A stretch of 64,000 bases of DNA from positions 62,001 through 126,000 of the forward strand of contig JADJAL010000001.1 in assembly GCA_016704305.1 (NCBI GenBank), read 5' to 3'. The DNA is from Haliea sp. Its GTDB lineage: Bacteria; Pseudomonadota; Gammaproteobacteria; Pseudomonadales; Halieaceae. Under the pieces are notes generated by a model, which was given only the letters and a program-made list of their open reading frames with translations, searched no databases and was not told the DNA's origin. This document shows positions 48,201-57,892 of this stretch, in pieces. Every line of letters starts with the position of its first letter. Position 1 is the first letter of the stretch. The position numbers were made by a program, and so were the translations under genes.

Positions 48201-49896
48201 TCAGCTCATCAGCAACACGACAGCGACGCCCCACACCGTCAGCAAAGTATTGCCGACGGCATACGTCACGGTGTAGCCGAGTGCCGGCACCTTGCTTTTG
48301 GCTTCCGCCTCAATCGCGCCCAGCGCCGCCGTGGTGGTGCGAGCGCCGGCGCAGGCACCGAGAATGATTGGCGCTTGCATACGGAACAGGTACTTGCCGG
48401 CAAGCAGGCCGACTACCAGCGGTACTGTGGTAACGACGATGCCGGCGAGGAACAATTCCAGCCCCTGGGCTTTCAGGCCGGCGACGAACCCCGGACCCGC
48501 GCTGATTCCCACCGCAGCAATGAATACGTTCAGTCCGATGTTGTTGAATACCCACAGCGCCGGCTCGGGAATGCGGCCAAAGGTGCGGTCCACCGAGCGC
48601 AGCCAGCCGCACACCAGGCCGGCAATCAATGCGCCGCCGCTGGTACTGAGACTGAGCGGCACGCCGCCAAGCTCAAACGTGAGCGCGCCGATCAGCGCAC
48701 CGATCACGATGCCGATTCCCATCACCACCATATCGGTCTCGTCGGTGTCGCGGTCGGCATAACCGATCAGCGGCGCCGCGTTCTCCACATGGACGCGGGG
48801 CCCGACCAGGGTCAGCGTGTCACCCCGCTCCAGCTTCAGGCCCCAGGTGACTGGCAGCTCCACGCCGGTGCGCAGGACGCGGCGCAGGAACACCCCGCGC
48901 AGGCTCTCGGCGAGCACACCCCGCGCTGAACTGTTGCAGTGTCTGTCCCACCAGTTCCTTGCGCGTGAGTACTACATCGAGGCGCTCCAGTTCCATATCC
49001 AGCAATTCCCGATCGTCGACCTCCTCGCCGATCTGCAGCGCGCGCTCCAGCACCGCCTCGCGCCGCCCGGCGATGGCGAGCACGGCATTTTCCCGCAGTC
49101 GCAGATCGGGCGCGGGGTCGAGCAACTGGCCGTCCTGGCGCAGGCGTTCGACGAACACGCGCTGGTTTTCGAAGCTGGCCTCGAACTCGCGCACCGTGCG
49201 CCCGACCCAGCTGGCATCCGTGAGCCGGTAGGCGCGCAGGATGAACTGGGTATACGCGGTCAGGCGGTCGGGATTGTCGGCGAGCGTGCCGCCCATCTGT
49301 GCCTCGTACTTGCGGCACTCCTCGGCTATGTCGACACGCAATATTTTGGGGCCCAGCGTGGCCAGCACCCAGGCCGACCCGGCCGTGCCGAACAGGTACG
49401 TCACCGCGTAGGCAACCGGCATGGCGTCCAGCATCGCCTGTTTGTCGCCGGCCTCGATCGATAACTGGCCGATGCTGCCGGTGGCCACGCCCAGCACAGC
49501 GGAGATGGTACTGGCGCCAGCCAACAACCCGGCCGTACCGCCGGCGTCGTAACCCAGCAAATAGCCCATGCCGACCGCAGTGAGCAACACGGCCGCGCAT
49601 TGCAGTACCGCGAACAGCACCTGCTGCATGCCGTCGCCTTTCAGGCCGCGAAAAAACTGCGGCCCCACGCTATAGCCGACGGCGAACAGGAACATCAGGA
49701 AGAACGTGGATTTGACTTGTCCGGAGATCGTGATTTCGAGCTGCCCTACCAGCACGCCGGCGAGCAGCGTGCTGGTGACTACCCCGAGGCTGAACGAACC
49801 AAACTTCAGTTTGCCCGCCCAGAAGCCGAGCCCAAGGGTGAGAAAAATGGCAATCTCCGGATTGCCGCGCAGAGTCTCAACCAACCAATGCCACAT
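48201..49896 (-). CDS. AspT-family antiporter, second paralogue, one frameshift
   Basis: About 565 aa when joined. The N-terminal half (MWHWLVETLRGNPEIAIFLT, GGTAGLLAGASTISAVLGVA), the RCK-like middle and the C-terminal half (GACAGARTTTAALGAIEAEA, then VPALGYTVTYAVGNTLL) follow the same plan as the downstream AspT. The frame changes at the C4 run 48919-48922 (GGGG on the coding strand), between QQFSAG and VLAESLRGVFLRR. The substrate motif in the first half (ISAVLGVATGS) differs from TPTLAAAQEAV in AspT. It might carry another amino acid or form a heteromer with AspT. It lies between the Orn/Lys/Arg decarboxylase and AspT. Confidence 0.82.
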
Positions 49897-49932
49897 TGCG
49901 TTTGCCTCCGGGTAACGTTGCCAATCGACCGT

Positions 49933-52669
49933 CTATTGCTTGCGCGCGGAGAGTTTCTCCGGCTTGAGGATACGCAGTCCACGCTCTGCGTGGTAACCGT
50001 GGATCTCCTTCACATCGAGCTTGCGCATGAAGGTAATGGTGTCGATGGTGACGACCTGTCCGGGCACCATGATCGGGAAGCCAGGTGGATAGGGAATCAC
50101 GAAGTCCGCCGCCACGATTTCCGGCCCCTGTTCCAAACGCCGGTCCATCTCGGGTGAATTCACCGGCAGGTACTCGCAATTCTCGCCGCGATACGCCGTG
50201 TAGAACGCCTCGCGCATGTGGCCCTCGCTGGTGGCGCTCTCCACGTTTTCGCGAAACGCCGCCTGGAAGCGGCTGAAGTTGGGCAGATCCGGCACATCCC
50301 CCATCAACGACGTCACCCGCGCCTCGAACTCGGCGCGCGCCGCCGCACCGCCGCGGCGCAACTGCTTGTCGATATCGTGTGCAATCTCCGCCAGCACGCG
50401 CACGAGATGCGCCACATCGCTGCGCGTATTGTTGATATTGGTCTGCAACAGGATACTGTTGCGCGAGGTCTTGTTGAGCTGGATATCGTAGCGCTCGGCA
50501 AGCAGGCCCTTGAATGCTGTGCCGTCATAGCCGGCGGTGCCGCAGACCAGGGTGAGCCTCGTCGGGTCGAGCGCGATCTCGTCCGTGTCCCAGGCGCTCG
50601 CCATCTCCTGCCAGTTGCAGTGCGGCGGGCCGTAGTCGCACAGGCCGGATTCGCGGTGTGCCGCCGGCACCATCTGTTCGGGCGTGAGCACCTGGAAATA
50701 GCGGGAGATATGCGGGTTGCCGTTGACCTGCCGGCGGATGCGCAGCGCCAGGTCCGTGGCGCGCATCACCAGGCCGTAGCCTTCCAGTTCCATCTGTCGT
50801 CGCGCCAGGTCCAGCGAGGCGATGATTTGCAGGTTCGGGGACGTCGACGAATGGGTGAAGTACGCCTCCTCGAACGCGCCGTGCACCAGCGGAAAATCCT
50901 GGTCGTGCACGAGGATCATCGAACCTTGCCGCAGGGCGGACATCGATTTATGCGTGGATTGCGTGCCGTACACCCGGATGCGCACCTGGTCTGGATCGGG
51001 CAACAGGTGCATGTCCAGCAGTTTTGGATCGGCGGGATCCAGTTGTCCTGCCGCAGCCTGGAAAGCCGCGTATTCCTGCCGATACGCGTCGCTGGCGAAG
51101 CGCTCGCCCAACTCGGCCGCCGCGAACATCGCCGTGCGGCGACGGTGGAATGGCGAAAACCGGGCGAACCCGAACCACGCCTCGTCCCACACAAAGATCA
51201 GGTCCGGCTTGATCGCCAGGCACTCCTCCATCACACGCCTGGGGTTGTACATATGCCCGTCAAAAGTGCAGTTGGTAAGGTCCACCATGCGGGCGCGCTC
51301 CAGCTTGCCCTCGGCCTTGAGCGCCAGCAACGCCTGCTTGATGCTGCGCAACGGCACGGCGCCATACATCGAGTAAGCGGTCATCGGGTAGGCTTCGAGA
51401 TAGAGTGGTTGCGCGCCGGACAGCACCATCGCGTAGTGGTGCGACTTGTGGCAATTGCGGTCGATCAGCACGATATCGCCGGGCGCGAGCAGCGCCTGCA
51501 GGACGATCTTGTTGGAGGTCGAGGTGCCATTGGTGACGAAGTACGCGCGCTCCGCGCCAAACGCGCGCGCCGCGAGTTCCTGCGCCCGTTTGATGTTGCC
51601 GGTGGGCTCCAGCAGGCTGTCCAGCCCGCCGCTGGTGGCCGAGGATTCCGCCATGAACAGGTTGACCCCGTAGAACTCCGCCATGTCCCGTATCCAGTGC
51701 GAACGAAAAATGGATTTGCCGCGCGCGACCGGCAGTGCGTGAAAGGTGCCGATGGGCTTGCGGCTGTAGCGCTTCAGATTGTCGAAGTACGGCGTTTCAT
51801 AACGCTCACCCACCCCGTCCAGCAGCGCCAGATGCAGTTCCATCACTTCCTCGCGACCGTAGAAAATGCGCCGTATGGACTCCGCCTCATCATGCGCCGC
51901 GAGCAGCTCCGGCCCGCGCTCGGTCAGGGAAATAAACATCGAGCTCCGGGCGCAGCTTTTTCACGATGCCCGCCAGCTTCAGGCCATACTCGCGCACGTC
52001 CAGCGATTGGGGATCAAAGGGTATCGCGCGCGCGAGCGCATCACGCAATCCCGACGTCTCGTGGTGCGAGCGGAACCCGAAACCGTCGCCAATGATGATT
52101 GATTGCAGGTCGGGGTTTGCCAACACGGCCAGGATGGCGTCTTCGAAACTGTTTACATGCAGCACCTCGTAGGTGAAGGGATCATCGTCGCGTCGCAGGC
52201 GCCGCAACTCGCGCCGGTTTTGCTCGGCGTGCGCGGGGTCCATCGCGGCGACCGCCAGCACCTCGAAGTAGGGACGATATTCCCTGTGCCCATCGAGCGC
52301 AGGAGGCAGGTACTCGGACAGTGAATCATCCACTTCCTCGCCCGGCTCCCACATCGCCGTATCGTGCCGATAGGCGCCGGAGGCGAGTCCGCCATTGATG
52401 CGCTGCGCCAGCGCAAAACCGGCCGCATCCACGCTGAGCAAACGCTGTTGCACCAGATGCATCAACCGCGGCCCGGGAAATGCGAAAAAGCCCTCCAGCG
52501 GCTGGATTTGCGCCAACACTTCCGCTGCGGTCGCTTGCAGCTGTGTTGCGTCCTCCCCCCGGGTCACCGCCGCGGCCCAGGCCCGACCCACGATCGCCGC
52601 TCGCGCCCAATAATCCGCGCGCTCGTCCGGAATTGAAAAGCCATCCGAAAATGATTCCACACTGCCCAT
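49933..52669 (-). CDS. Orn/Lys/Arg-type basic amino acid decarboxylase, one frameshift
   Basis: About 910 aa when joined. The first frame (52669 to about 51940) is an N-terminal extension and receiver-like wing ending LRPELDV. The second (about 51940 to 49933) has the PLP domain with TNGTSTSNKIVLQALL, HKSHHYAMVLSGAQP, DEAWFGFARFSPFH and the Schiff-base Lys in YGTQSTHKSMSAL. The C-terminal domain has CDYGPPHCNWQEM and PYPPGFPIMVPGQ. It is fold-type I, in the family of inducible arginine, lysine and ornithine decarboxylases, but longer than most. The exact substrate is uncertain. It is first in the operon with two AspT antiporters, asdA and ansB, and divergent from an AraC regulator. The break near 51940 needs a 1-2-nt change. 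Confidence 0.84.
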
Positions 52670-53064
52670 AAAAACTCCTGCGTTCAGTCCACCGGCCAGC
52701 CGTTGCCGCAGCAGGCGGCCACCACCGCTGCTGATTTTGCCACGACTGACTTTCTAATGGTTGTTATTCCTTGCTTCGCTGTGGAGATAAACTCTCCCCG
52801 GCGTACCAGGCAATTCGGCGGCTCGAATAGTGACGGCAGGCGTGTGTCGACCGCAGTGAACAGTGCCGCGACGCTGCTCGCCGGATGCCCAGAACTGGTC
52901 GCCTGAGTATAGTCCAACGGATCATGGCAGCCTGTTGCATTATCGCTTCATCATACCAACCACCTCCCCGGGGCGGAGGTGCAAACTCGGACACGTAATA
53001 GACATTTATGGACACGAGACTGTATTGTGTTTGATTGAAATCAAGACATTGGCAGTTAGGTACA
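52670..53064. promoter_or_regulatory. Divergent regulatory region between the decarboxylase operon and araC-type gene
   Basis: 395 nt with no convincing gene. A perfect 7-bp-stem inverted repeat CACCTCC-ccggggc-GGAGGTG (52961-52981) lies about 84 nt before the regulator ATG. It could be an operator or attenuator hairpin. No strong sigma70 pair was found; an activator-dependent promoter is plausible. Confidence 0.35.
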
Positions 53065-54117
53065 ATGCACAGAGGAAAAGAAGCGCTCAAACCTGCAGAG
53101 TCTATGGTGCGCATCGGAACAGCATTGGGCGTGCCAAAGGTTCTGCGCAGTTTGGGCCTGGATCCGGAAACGGTGCTGACGGAAGCCGGGGTTGATGTGG
53201 ACATCTTCAATGATCCCGATAACACAATTTCCTTCAGCGCACATAGCCGTCTCATAGCGCATTGCGCTGCAGTGACTGACTGCGAGCATTTCGGACTCCT
53301 TACAGGCCAACACGCGGGCTTGCATTCCCTGGGGCTGGTGGGATTGCTGGTGAAGTATTCCCCGGATGTATCCACGGCATTGAACAACCTGAACAGCTTC
53401 TTTCATCTTCACACACGCGCAGCGGTGTTGAGTGTCGAGGAGCACGGTAGTGTTTCGGTTCTCGGTTACCGGATAGTCCAGGGCTGGGTCGAGGGCAACG
53501 ACCTCGTGAGCGAAGGAGCCCTGGCGGTGTTGTTTAATATCATGCGTGAATTGTGTGGACCGCGTTGGGCGCCAACCGAGGTCTGGAGCGCACGTAAAAA
53601 GCCGGAAAATGTCGCGCCGTACCGGCAGTTTTTCAAAGTGCGATTGCGCTTCGATGCCGAGCAGGACGCCCTACTCTTTCCCTCTACTTGGTTGACGCAG
53701 GCGCTGCCGGAGGTGCACGCGGAAGTGCGTCAACTGGTGCAAAAGCAGATCGACTTGCTGGTGGCGCAGCACCCCGACGACTTTCCGCAGCAGGTGCGCA
53801 ATGTGTTGCATGCGGCGCTGATCAGCGGTGACGCCAGGGCAACTCGCGTCGCCACCCTGCTCTCGATCCATCCCCGCACGCTGCATCGTCGATTACAGGC
53901 TTTCGGACTCGGCTACCAGCAGCTGGTGGATGAATGTCGCTTTGGAATGGCAAAGCGGCTGCTGACAACCTCGGATCGCGGTGTGAGTGAGATCGCACAG
54001 ATGCTCCACTATGCCGATGCCCGCACGTTCATCCGCGCCTTCCGGCGCTGGAGTGGCGAGACGCCGGCGCGGTGGCGAGCGACCCAAACGCCGTCGCGAC
54101 GGGTGATGGCCAGTTAG
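53065..54117 (+). CDS. AraC-family transcriptional regulator (OruR-like, arabinose-binding-like N-terminus)
   Basis: 350 aa. Start ATG 53065 has TTAGG 5 nt upstream; ATG 53104 is an alternative. Residues about 20-200 form the PF12625-type sensor domain (LGVPKVLRSLGLDPETVL, FGLLTGQHAGLHSLGLVG). Residues about 245-340 form the double helix-turn-helix of AraC proteins: ATLLSIHPRTLHRRLQAFG and VSEIAQMLHYADARTFIRAF. The closest groups are OruR/ArgR-like regulators of ornithine/arginine use. Divergent placement makes it the likely activator of the decarboxylase-AspT operon. Confidence 0.88.
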   Translation: MHRGKEALKPAESMVRIGTALGVPKVLRSLGLDPETVLTEAGVDVDIFNDPDNTISFSAHSRLIAHCAAVTDCEHFGLLTGQHAGLHSLGLVGLLVKYSPDVSTALNNLNSFFHLHTRAAVLSVEEHGSVSVLGYRIVQGWVEGNDLVSEGALAVLFNIMRELCGPRWAPTEVWSARKKPENVAPYRQFFKVRLRFDAEQDALLFPSTWLTQALPEVHAEVRQLVQKQIDLLVAQHPDDFPQQVRNVLHAALISGDARATRVATLLSIHPRTLHRRLQAFGLGYQQLVDECRFGMAKRLLTTSDRGVSEIAQMLHYADARTFIRAFRRWSGETPARWRATQTPSRRVMAS

Positions 54118-54182
54118 TTCAGATCCCGTCGTCTGGACATTTCCCCGCAGTGCTCGACGCAAGCCTTGCACTCAGGGCAGTC

Positions 54183-55187
54183 TCATGCGAGAAGCGCCGC
54201 CAAACCGCGCTCGATGCACCACATCGCCGACAGCGCACCAAGGATGTACACCGGCACCGGTCGCAACCTGGCCTGCCATGGGGCAAGCGGTCGCCGGAGA
54301 AAAAACCACAGCGCCAGCACGACCAGGATAAACGCAATCTGCCCGACCTCGATGCCGACGTTGAAGAACAACAGCGCCAGCGGCACGTTGTCCTGTGGCA
54401 ATCCCGTCTCGGCGAGCGCGCCGGCAAAGCCCATCCCATGCAGCAGGCCGAAGCCGCCGGCGAGCCACCACGGATTGCGCCACAGCACGTCGTGTTTGTC
54501 GACCCGTGTCAGTTCCACGGCGAGGATGAAAATACTCAAGGCAATCGTAAATTCCACCAGGGCCACCGGGAAATCAAAGAACCCCAGAGTCACCAGCGAC
54601 AGCGTAATACTGTGGCCGATGGTGAACGCGGTGATCGTCCATAGCAGACGACTACCGCCACCCACCAGCAGCAGCAGGCCAAAGACAAACAACAGGTGAT
54701 CGATGCCACCCCAGATATGTTCGATGCCCAGCCGGGTGTAATCGCTGACGACATTGCCGGCGCTGGATACGGCGGGGATGAGAAATTCTCCCAGCTCTGT
54801 ATTGAGTACCTGCTGGTACTGGCGCCCATCCAGCAAACTCACCATCACCATGGCCGACGCCTGGTTCGCGCCGAGCCCTGACACGCCCAGGGTCTGGCCC
54901 ACCAGTCCATCGTCGCCCAGCGCGGCGCATTGCAACTGCCAACTGCTGACCACGCCGGTGTCCTCCAATTGCGGCGCGCTGGCGTTCGTCACTTCGCAGG
55001 CTTCGGGCCACAGCGGTTGCAGGGGCACGTTGCTGACACCCTGCGCGGGTGTCTTCCACACCACGTTATATTGCAGTGGCGCTATCTCCTGCACATTCAA
55101 CAGCGAGGGCGCGAAACGGTGGGCATGGACACTCTGCACCAGGCAACAACCCAGTACCAGGCCGAACAGGATATGCAAACGCTTCAT
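54183..55187 (-). CDS. HupE/UreJ-like membrane protein
   Basis: 334 aa. The ATG at 55187 overlaps the stop of the PpiC-like gene (ATGA), which fixes the start. A signal peptide ends SVHAHRFAPS, then comes an exported domain of about 150 residues, then six or so membrane segments with GIEHIWGGIDHLLFVFGLLL, AFTIGHSITLSLVTLGF and LLHGMGFAGALAETGL, histidine motifs shared with HupE/UreJ nickel-related permeases. It may carry or scavenge a metal, but the substrate is unproven. It pairs with a PpiC-type protein, as often seen for this subfamily. Confidence 0.78.
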   Translation of the reverse strand: MKRLHILFGLVLGCCLVQSVHAHRFAPSLLNVQEIAPLQYNVVWKTPAQGVSNVPLQPLWPEACEVTNASAPQLEDTGVVSSWQLQCAALGDDGLVGQTLGVSGLGANQASAMVMVSLLDGRQYQQVLNTELGEFLIPAVSSAGNVVSDYTRLGIEHIWGGIDHLLFVFGLLLLVGGGSRLLWTITAFTIGHSITLSLVTLGFFDFPVALVEFTIALSIFILAVELTRVDKHDVLWRNPWWLAGGFGLLHGMGFAGALAETGLPQDNVPLALLFFNVGIEVGQIAFILVVLALWFFLRRPLAPWQARLRPVPVYILGALSAMWCIERGLAALLA

Positions 55188-56116
55188 TGCCTGATCTCGT
55201 AGTGTTGGCGCAGCGCCGCAATACTCTCGCGCAGCGCGGCGTCCGTGGCGCGGGACTCCAGGTCGCGCTGCAGTTGCAAACGCACCTCGTCCAGGGTGGC
55301 ATCGCGGGCGGGCTCCAATGCCGCTAACCACACGTAGTGCAGCCCGTACGTGGAGCGCACGGGGCCGACCCACTGGCCGGGCTGCGGATCCAGTTGTTGC
55401 AGGTTTTCGACGAATGACGTGCCGAAGTGGCGCGCCAATTGATCCGGTGTCTGCGCGGCAAACTGATAGCCTGGCAGAAACGGTGAACTAAGCTGGCGCG
55501 CCTGTTCGGGCGTGAGCTTGTCCTGCTGGATTTTTGCGATCACGGCTTCGGCCTCGGCCTCGCGCTCGCGATTGAAATAGATATGCTCTATGGAGTAGCG
55601 CGGCGGCCTGCGCAACTCCTCGCGACGCTGATCAAACTCAGCGGCCAGCTCGGCCTCGGTAATCGCCGCTGGCGGATTGCTCGCCAACAGCAATTGTTCC
55701 ATCACCTGTATCAACCGCCGCTTGATCACCTCATCGCTCATGTGCAGGCGCATCGCCAGGGCCATCTGGTACATCTCGTCATCGGACTTGCCCTCTCCCA
55801 TCTGCAGGAAGCGCATGTTCAGCAGCAGGCGCTGGTACACCACCGTATCGTACAGGTGCAACTCCAACTCGAGCGCGCGCTGGAACAGCATGTCGCGGTC
55901 CAGTTCGGCTGCCACCATGAACGCGAGCTGTCCGGCGTCGGGTGGACGACCGACGCTGGCCATCCACTGCTGTTGCAATGCATCCATGCGCGCGGCGCTC
56001 AGTGGGCCGACCACCGGCTTGGGCGCTGGCAGGTACCTGCCCTGCAGGTAGAACAGCAGGCAGCCCAGCACAATAAAATGCAGCCACGGCCGGTTAAGCC
56101 GGGATAAAAGCGTCAT
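55184..56116 (-). CDS. PpiC-type peptidyl-prolyl isomerase-like membrane-anchored protein
   Basis: 310 aa. An N-terminal membrane anchor (LHFIVLGCLLFYLQG, about 12-26) is followed by a SurA/PpiD-like helical region and a parvulin-like domain about 175-270, with SIEHIYFNRERE, FLPGYQFAAQTPDQLARHFG and VGPVRSTYGLHYVWLA. The loop GPVRSTYGLHYV is that of PpiC rotamases. It overlaps the HupE/UreJ-like gene by 4 nt, so the two are coupled. It is a periplasmic chaperone, possibly specific for its partner. Confidence 0.8.
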   Translation of the reverse strand: MTLLSRLNRPWLHFIVLGCLLFYLQGRYLPAPKPVVGPLSAARMDALQQQWMASVGRPPDAGQLAFMVAAELDRDMLFQRALELELHLYDTVVYQRLLLNMRFLQMGEGKSDDEMYQMALAMRLHMSDEVIKRRLIQVMEQLLLASNPPAAITEAELAAEFDQRREELRRPPRYSIEHIYFNREREAEAEAVIAKIQQDKLTPEQARQLSSPFLPGYQFAAQTPDQLARHFGTSFVENLQQLDPQPGQWVGPVRSTYGLHYVWLAALEPARDATLDEVRLQLQRDLESRATDAALRESIAALRQHYEIRQ

Positions 56117-56212
56117 CGATTACTCCCTGGATTGCGCTGGCTTACGTGCTGCCGCGAACGGCGGTCGTCGCGCCATGCTGTTTATTATCTGGCTGCCCTG
56201 GTCCCAATGGCG

Positions 56213-57025
56213 CTAATCCTCATACACCGCGTGCGACTTGCTCATCTGTGCCGTGATACCCGCCTGCAAATCCACCTGGCTCATCATGCCGGCATTCCAG
56301 GTGGCGATGTAGTTCAAACCTTCGGACACGCTGTGGTCGCGGGAATACAGCAGCATTTCCTTGCTGCCACGCACGGCCAGCGGTGATTTTGCCGCGATAT
56401 TCCTGGCGATGGCGGTCACTTCACGCATCATCGTCTCGCGGTTGTCAAAGACCCTGTTCACGAAGCCGACTGCACGCGCTTCCTCGGCGTCCATATTGCG
56501 CCCGGTGTAGGCCAGTTCGCGCACCACGCCGTCGGGAATGATTTTCGGCAGGCGTTGCAGCGTGCCCACGTCAGCGGTCATGCCGATATCGATTTCACGG
56601 ATGGAGAAAAAAGCGTCTTCAGTGGCATAGCGCATATCGGCGCAACATGTCATGTCGACACCACCGCCGATGCAGGTTTTGTGGATGGCGGCGAGCACCG
56701 GCACGCGGCACTTCTCGATGGCCGTGAGATTCCCTTGCAAGCGCAATATGGTGCGCCGCAGCTGCTCTGCACGCCGGGCGGGATCGGATGAGGAACCTAC
56801 CAGGTCGCCAAACACGCCAAGGTCCAGGCCGGCGCAAAAATGCTTGCCGTTGCCCGCCAGTATCACTGCGCGCACAGTCGGCTCCTGATCCAGCCACTCA
56901 AAGCAGCGCTGCAGTTCATCCCACATCGTGCCATTCATCGCATTGGCTTTGTCGGGGCGGTTCAGCAGCACGGTGGCAACGTGTTCTGCAATCGATACTT
57001 CAAGGGTCTCAAAACTTGGGGACAT
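56213..57025 (-). CDS. Crotonase family, dienoyl-CoA isomerase-like (ECH1 type)
   Basis: 270 aa with AGGAG 10 nt before the ATG. HFCAGLDLGVFG forms the oxyanion hole and CIGGGVDMTCCADMRYATED then IREIDIGMTADVGTLQRLP carry three acidic positions (Asp, Glu, Asp) matching the active-site acids of delta(3,5)-delta(2,4)-dienoyl-CoA isomerases. Plain enoyl-CoA hydratases lack this set. It would move double bonds in unsaturated acyl-CoAs during beta-oxidation. It follows the nitroreductase gene by 30 nt. Confidence 0.87.
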   Translation of the reverse strand: MSPSFETLEVSIAEHVATVLLNRPDKANAMNGTMWDELQRCFEWLDQEPTVRAVILAGNGKHFCAGLDLGVFGDLVGSSSDPARRAEQLRRTILRLQGNLTAIEKCRVPVLAAIHKTCIGGGVDMTCCADMRYATEDAFFSIREIDIGMTADVGTLQRLPKIIPDGVVRELAYTGRNMDAEEARAVGFVNRVFDNRETMMREVTAIARNIAAKSPLAVRGSKEMLLYSRDHSVSEGLNYIATWNAGMMSQVDLQAGITAQMSKSHAVYED

Positions 57026-57055
57026 GGTCAGTGCTCTCCTGCTATCTAATTAAAA

Positions 57056-57613
57056 CTACCAGGCCGACACGAAGTCGGCCGTCGCCAGTTGCGGAATGGA
57101 TTTGGCGCCGCCGTCCCGGGTGCCGATGTACACAAACCCGACCGTCTCTTCGTGCCCGGCAAGGCCAAGCCCAGTCATCACCGCGCGGTCGAACGCCGCC
57201 CCGCCAGTGCGCCAGATACCGGCGAAACCGGATGCTTCCGCCGCCAGGAGCAGCGCGTGAGCGGCACACGCGGCGGAATAGCGCTGCTCCTGCGGCGGGA
57301 CTTTCGGATGCTCCTGAAGTCTTGCGACGACGACGACCAGCAGCGGCGCGCGCAGCGGTGCGTTGCGCGCCTTCGTGCGCGCGGCATCATCGGCATCCGG
57401 CGTGCGCTCAACCAGCGCGCGCTCCAGCAATTCACCGAACGCCGCGCGGCGCGCGCCGGTTATCGTGATGAAGCGCCAGGGTCGCAGCCAGGCATGATCG
57501 GGCGCGCGCAAGGCAGCGCGGAAAATCTCTTCCATCTGTTCGGGAGAAGGCGCTGGCTCGGTCAATTTGGCGGCGGAATTGCGCTGCTGCAGGAACCGCA
57601 GGGTATCGTTCAT
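57056..57613 (-). CDS. Nitroreductase-family flavoprotein (YdjA-like)
   Basis: 185 aa, short for the family as in YdjA. LRFLQQRNSAAKLTEPAPS replaces the usual RRS start, APDHAWLRPWRFI is an FMN-binding segment, and AACAAHALLLAAEASGFAGIWRTG is the second conserved segment. It would reduce nitro or quinone compounds with NAD(P)H. It is first in a two-gene unit with the dienoyl-CoA isomerase-like gene. Confidence 0.85.
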   Translation of the reverse strand: MNDTLRFLQQRNSAAKLTEPAPSPEQMEEIFRAALRAPDHAWLRPWRFITITGARRAAFGELLERALVERTPDADDAARTKARNAPLRAPLLVVVVARLQEHPKVPPQEQRYSAACAAHALLLAAEASGFAGIWRTGGAAFDRAVMTGLGLAGHEETVGFVYIGTRDGGAKSIPQLATADFVSAW

Positions 57614-57892
57614 GGAAACGCGCTGCTGGAAATTATGTGCGGCAATGATAGCAGCATTTTGCTGGGGTGTTGCACGTCACAACTCAATGGTTATGGCTGG
57701 TTCGAGCATCAGGCAGTGGACTGAAGGAGCGAGAAAACAAGCCCTGTCGCCGGGAACGTCTGGCGACATGGATGTCGCCAGTCGAGCCTGCACATGGATG
57801 TGCGCTTTTGGCGCTTCCGGCGACAGGGCTTGGCTTTTTCGCTCCGCCACTGGGCTGATTCACTAAAACAGAGGCGCTGGCAACCAGTGCAC
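57614..57892. other. 279-nt intergenic region carrying a palindromic element
   Basis: Between the nitroreductase start and the FkbM stop. Its middle is the nested inverted repeat annotated separately; the flanks show no gene or clear promoter. Short open frames on both strands across the element are accidental. Confidence 0.5.
57726..57845. repeat. Nested palindromic (REP/MITE-like) element
   Basis: Outer arms of about 30 bp pair imperfectly: GGAGCGAGAAAACAAGCCCT... (57726-57755) with its complement ending ...GCTTTTTCGCTCC (57815-57845). Inside are two perfect palindromes: CTGGCGACAT-gg-ATGTCGCCAG (57760-57781) and GCACAT-gg-ATGTGC (57790-57803), both centred on CATGGATG. It can fold as one long hairpin with two side hairpins, in DNA or RNA. 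No transposase is linked. Confidence 0.75.

Noticed and set aside
50218..52095. 625-codon + strand frame
   Set aside because: Antisense shadow of the Orn/Lys/Arg decarboxylase, kept open by high GC at third positions; no family motifs.
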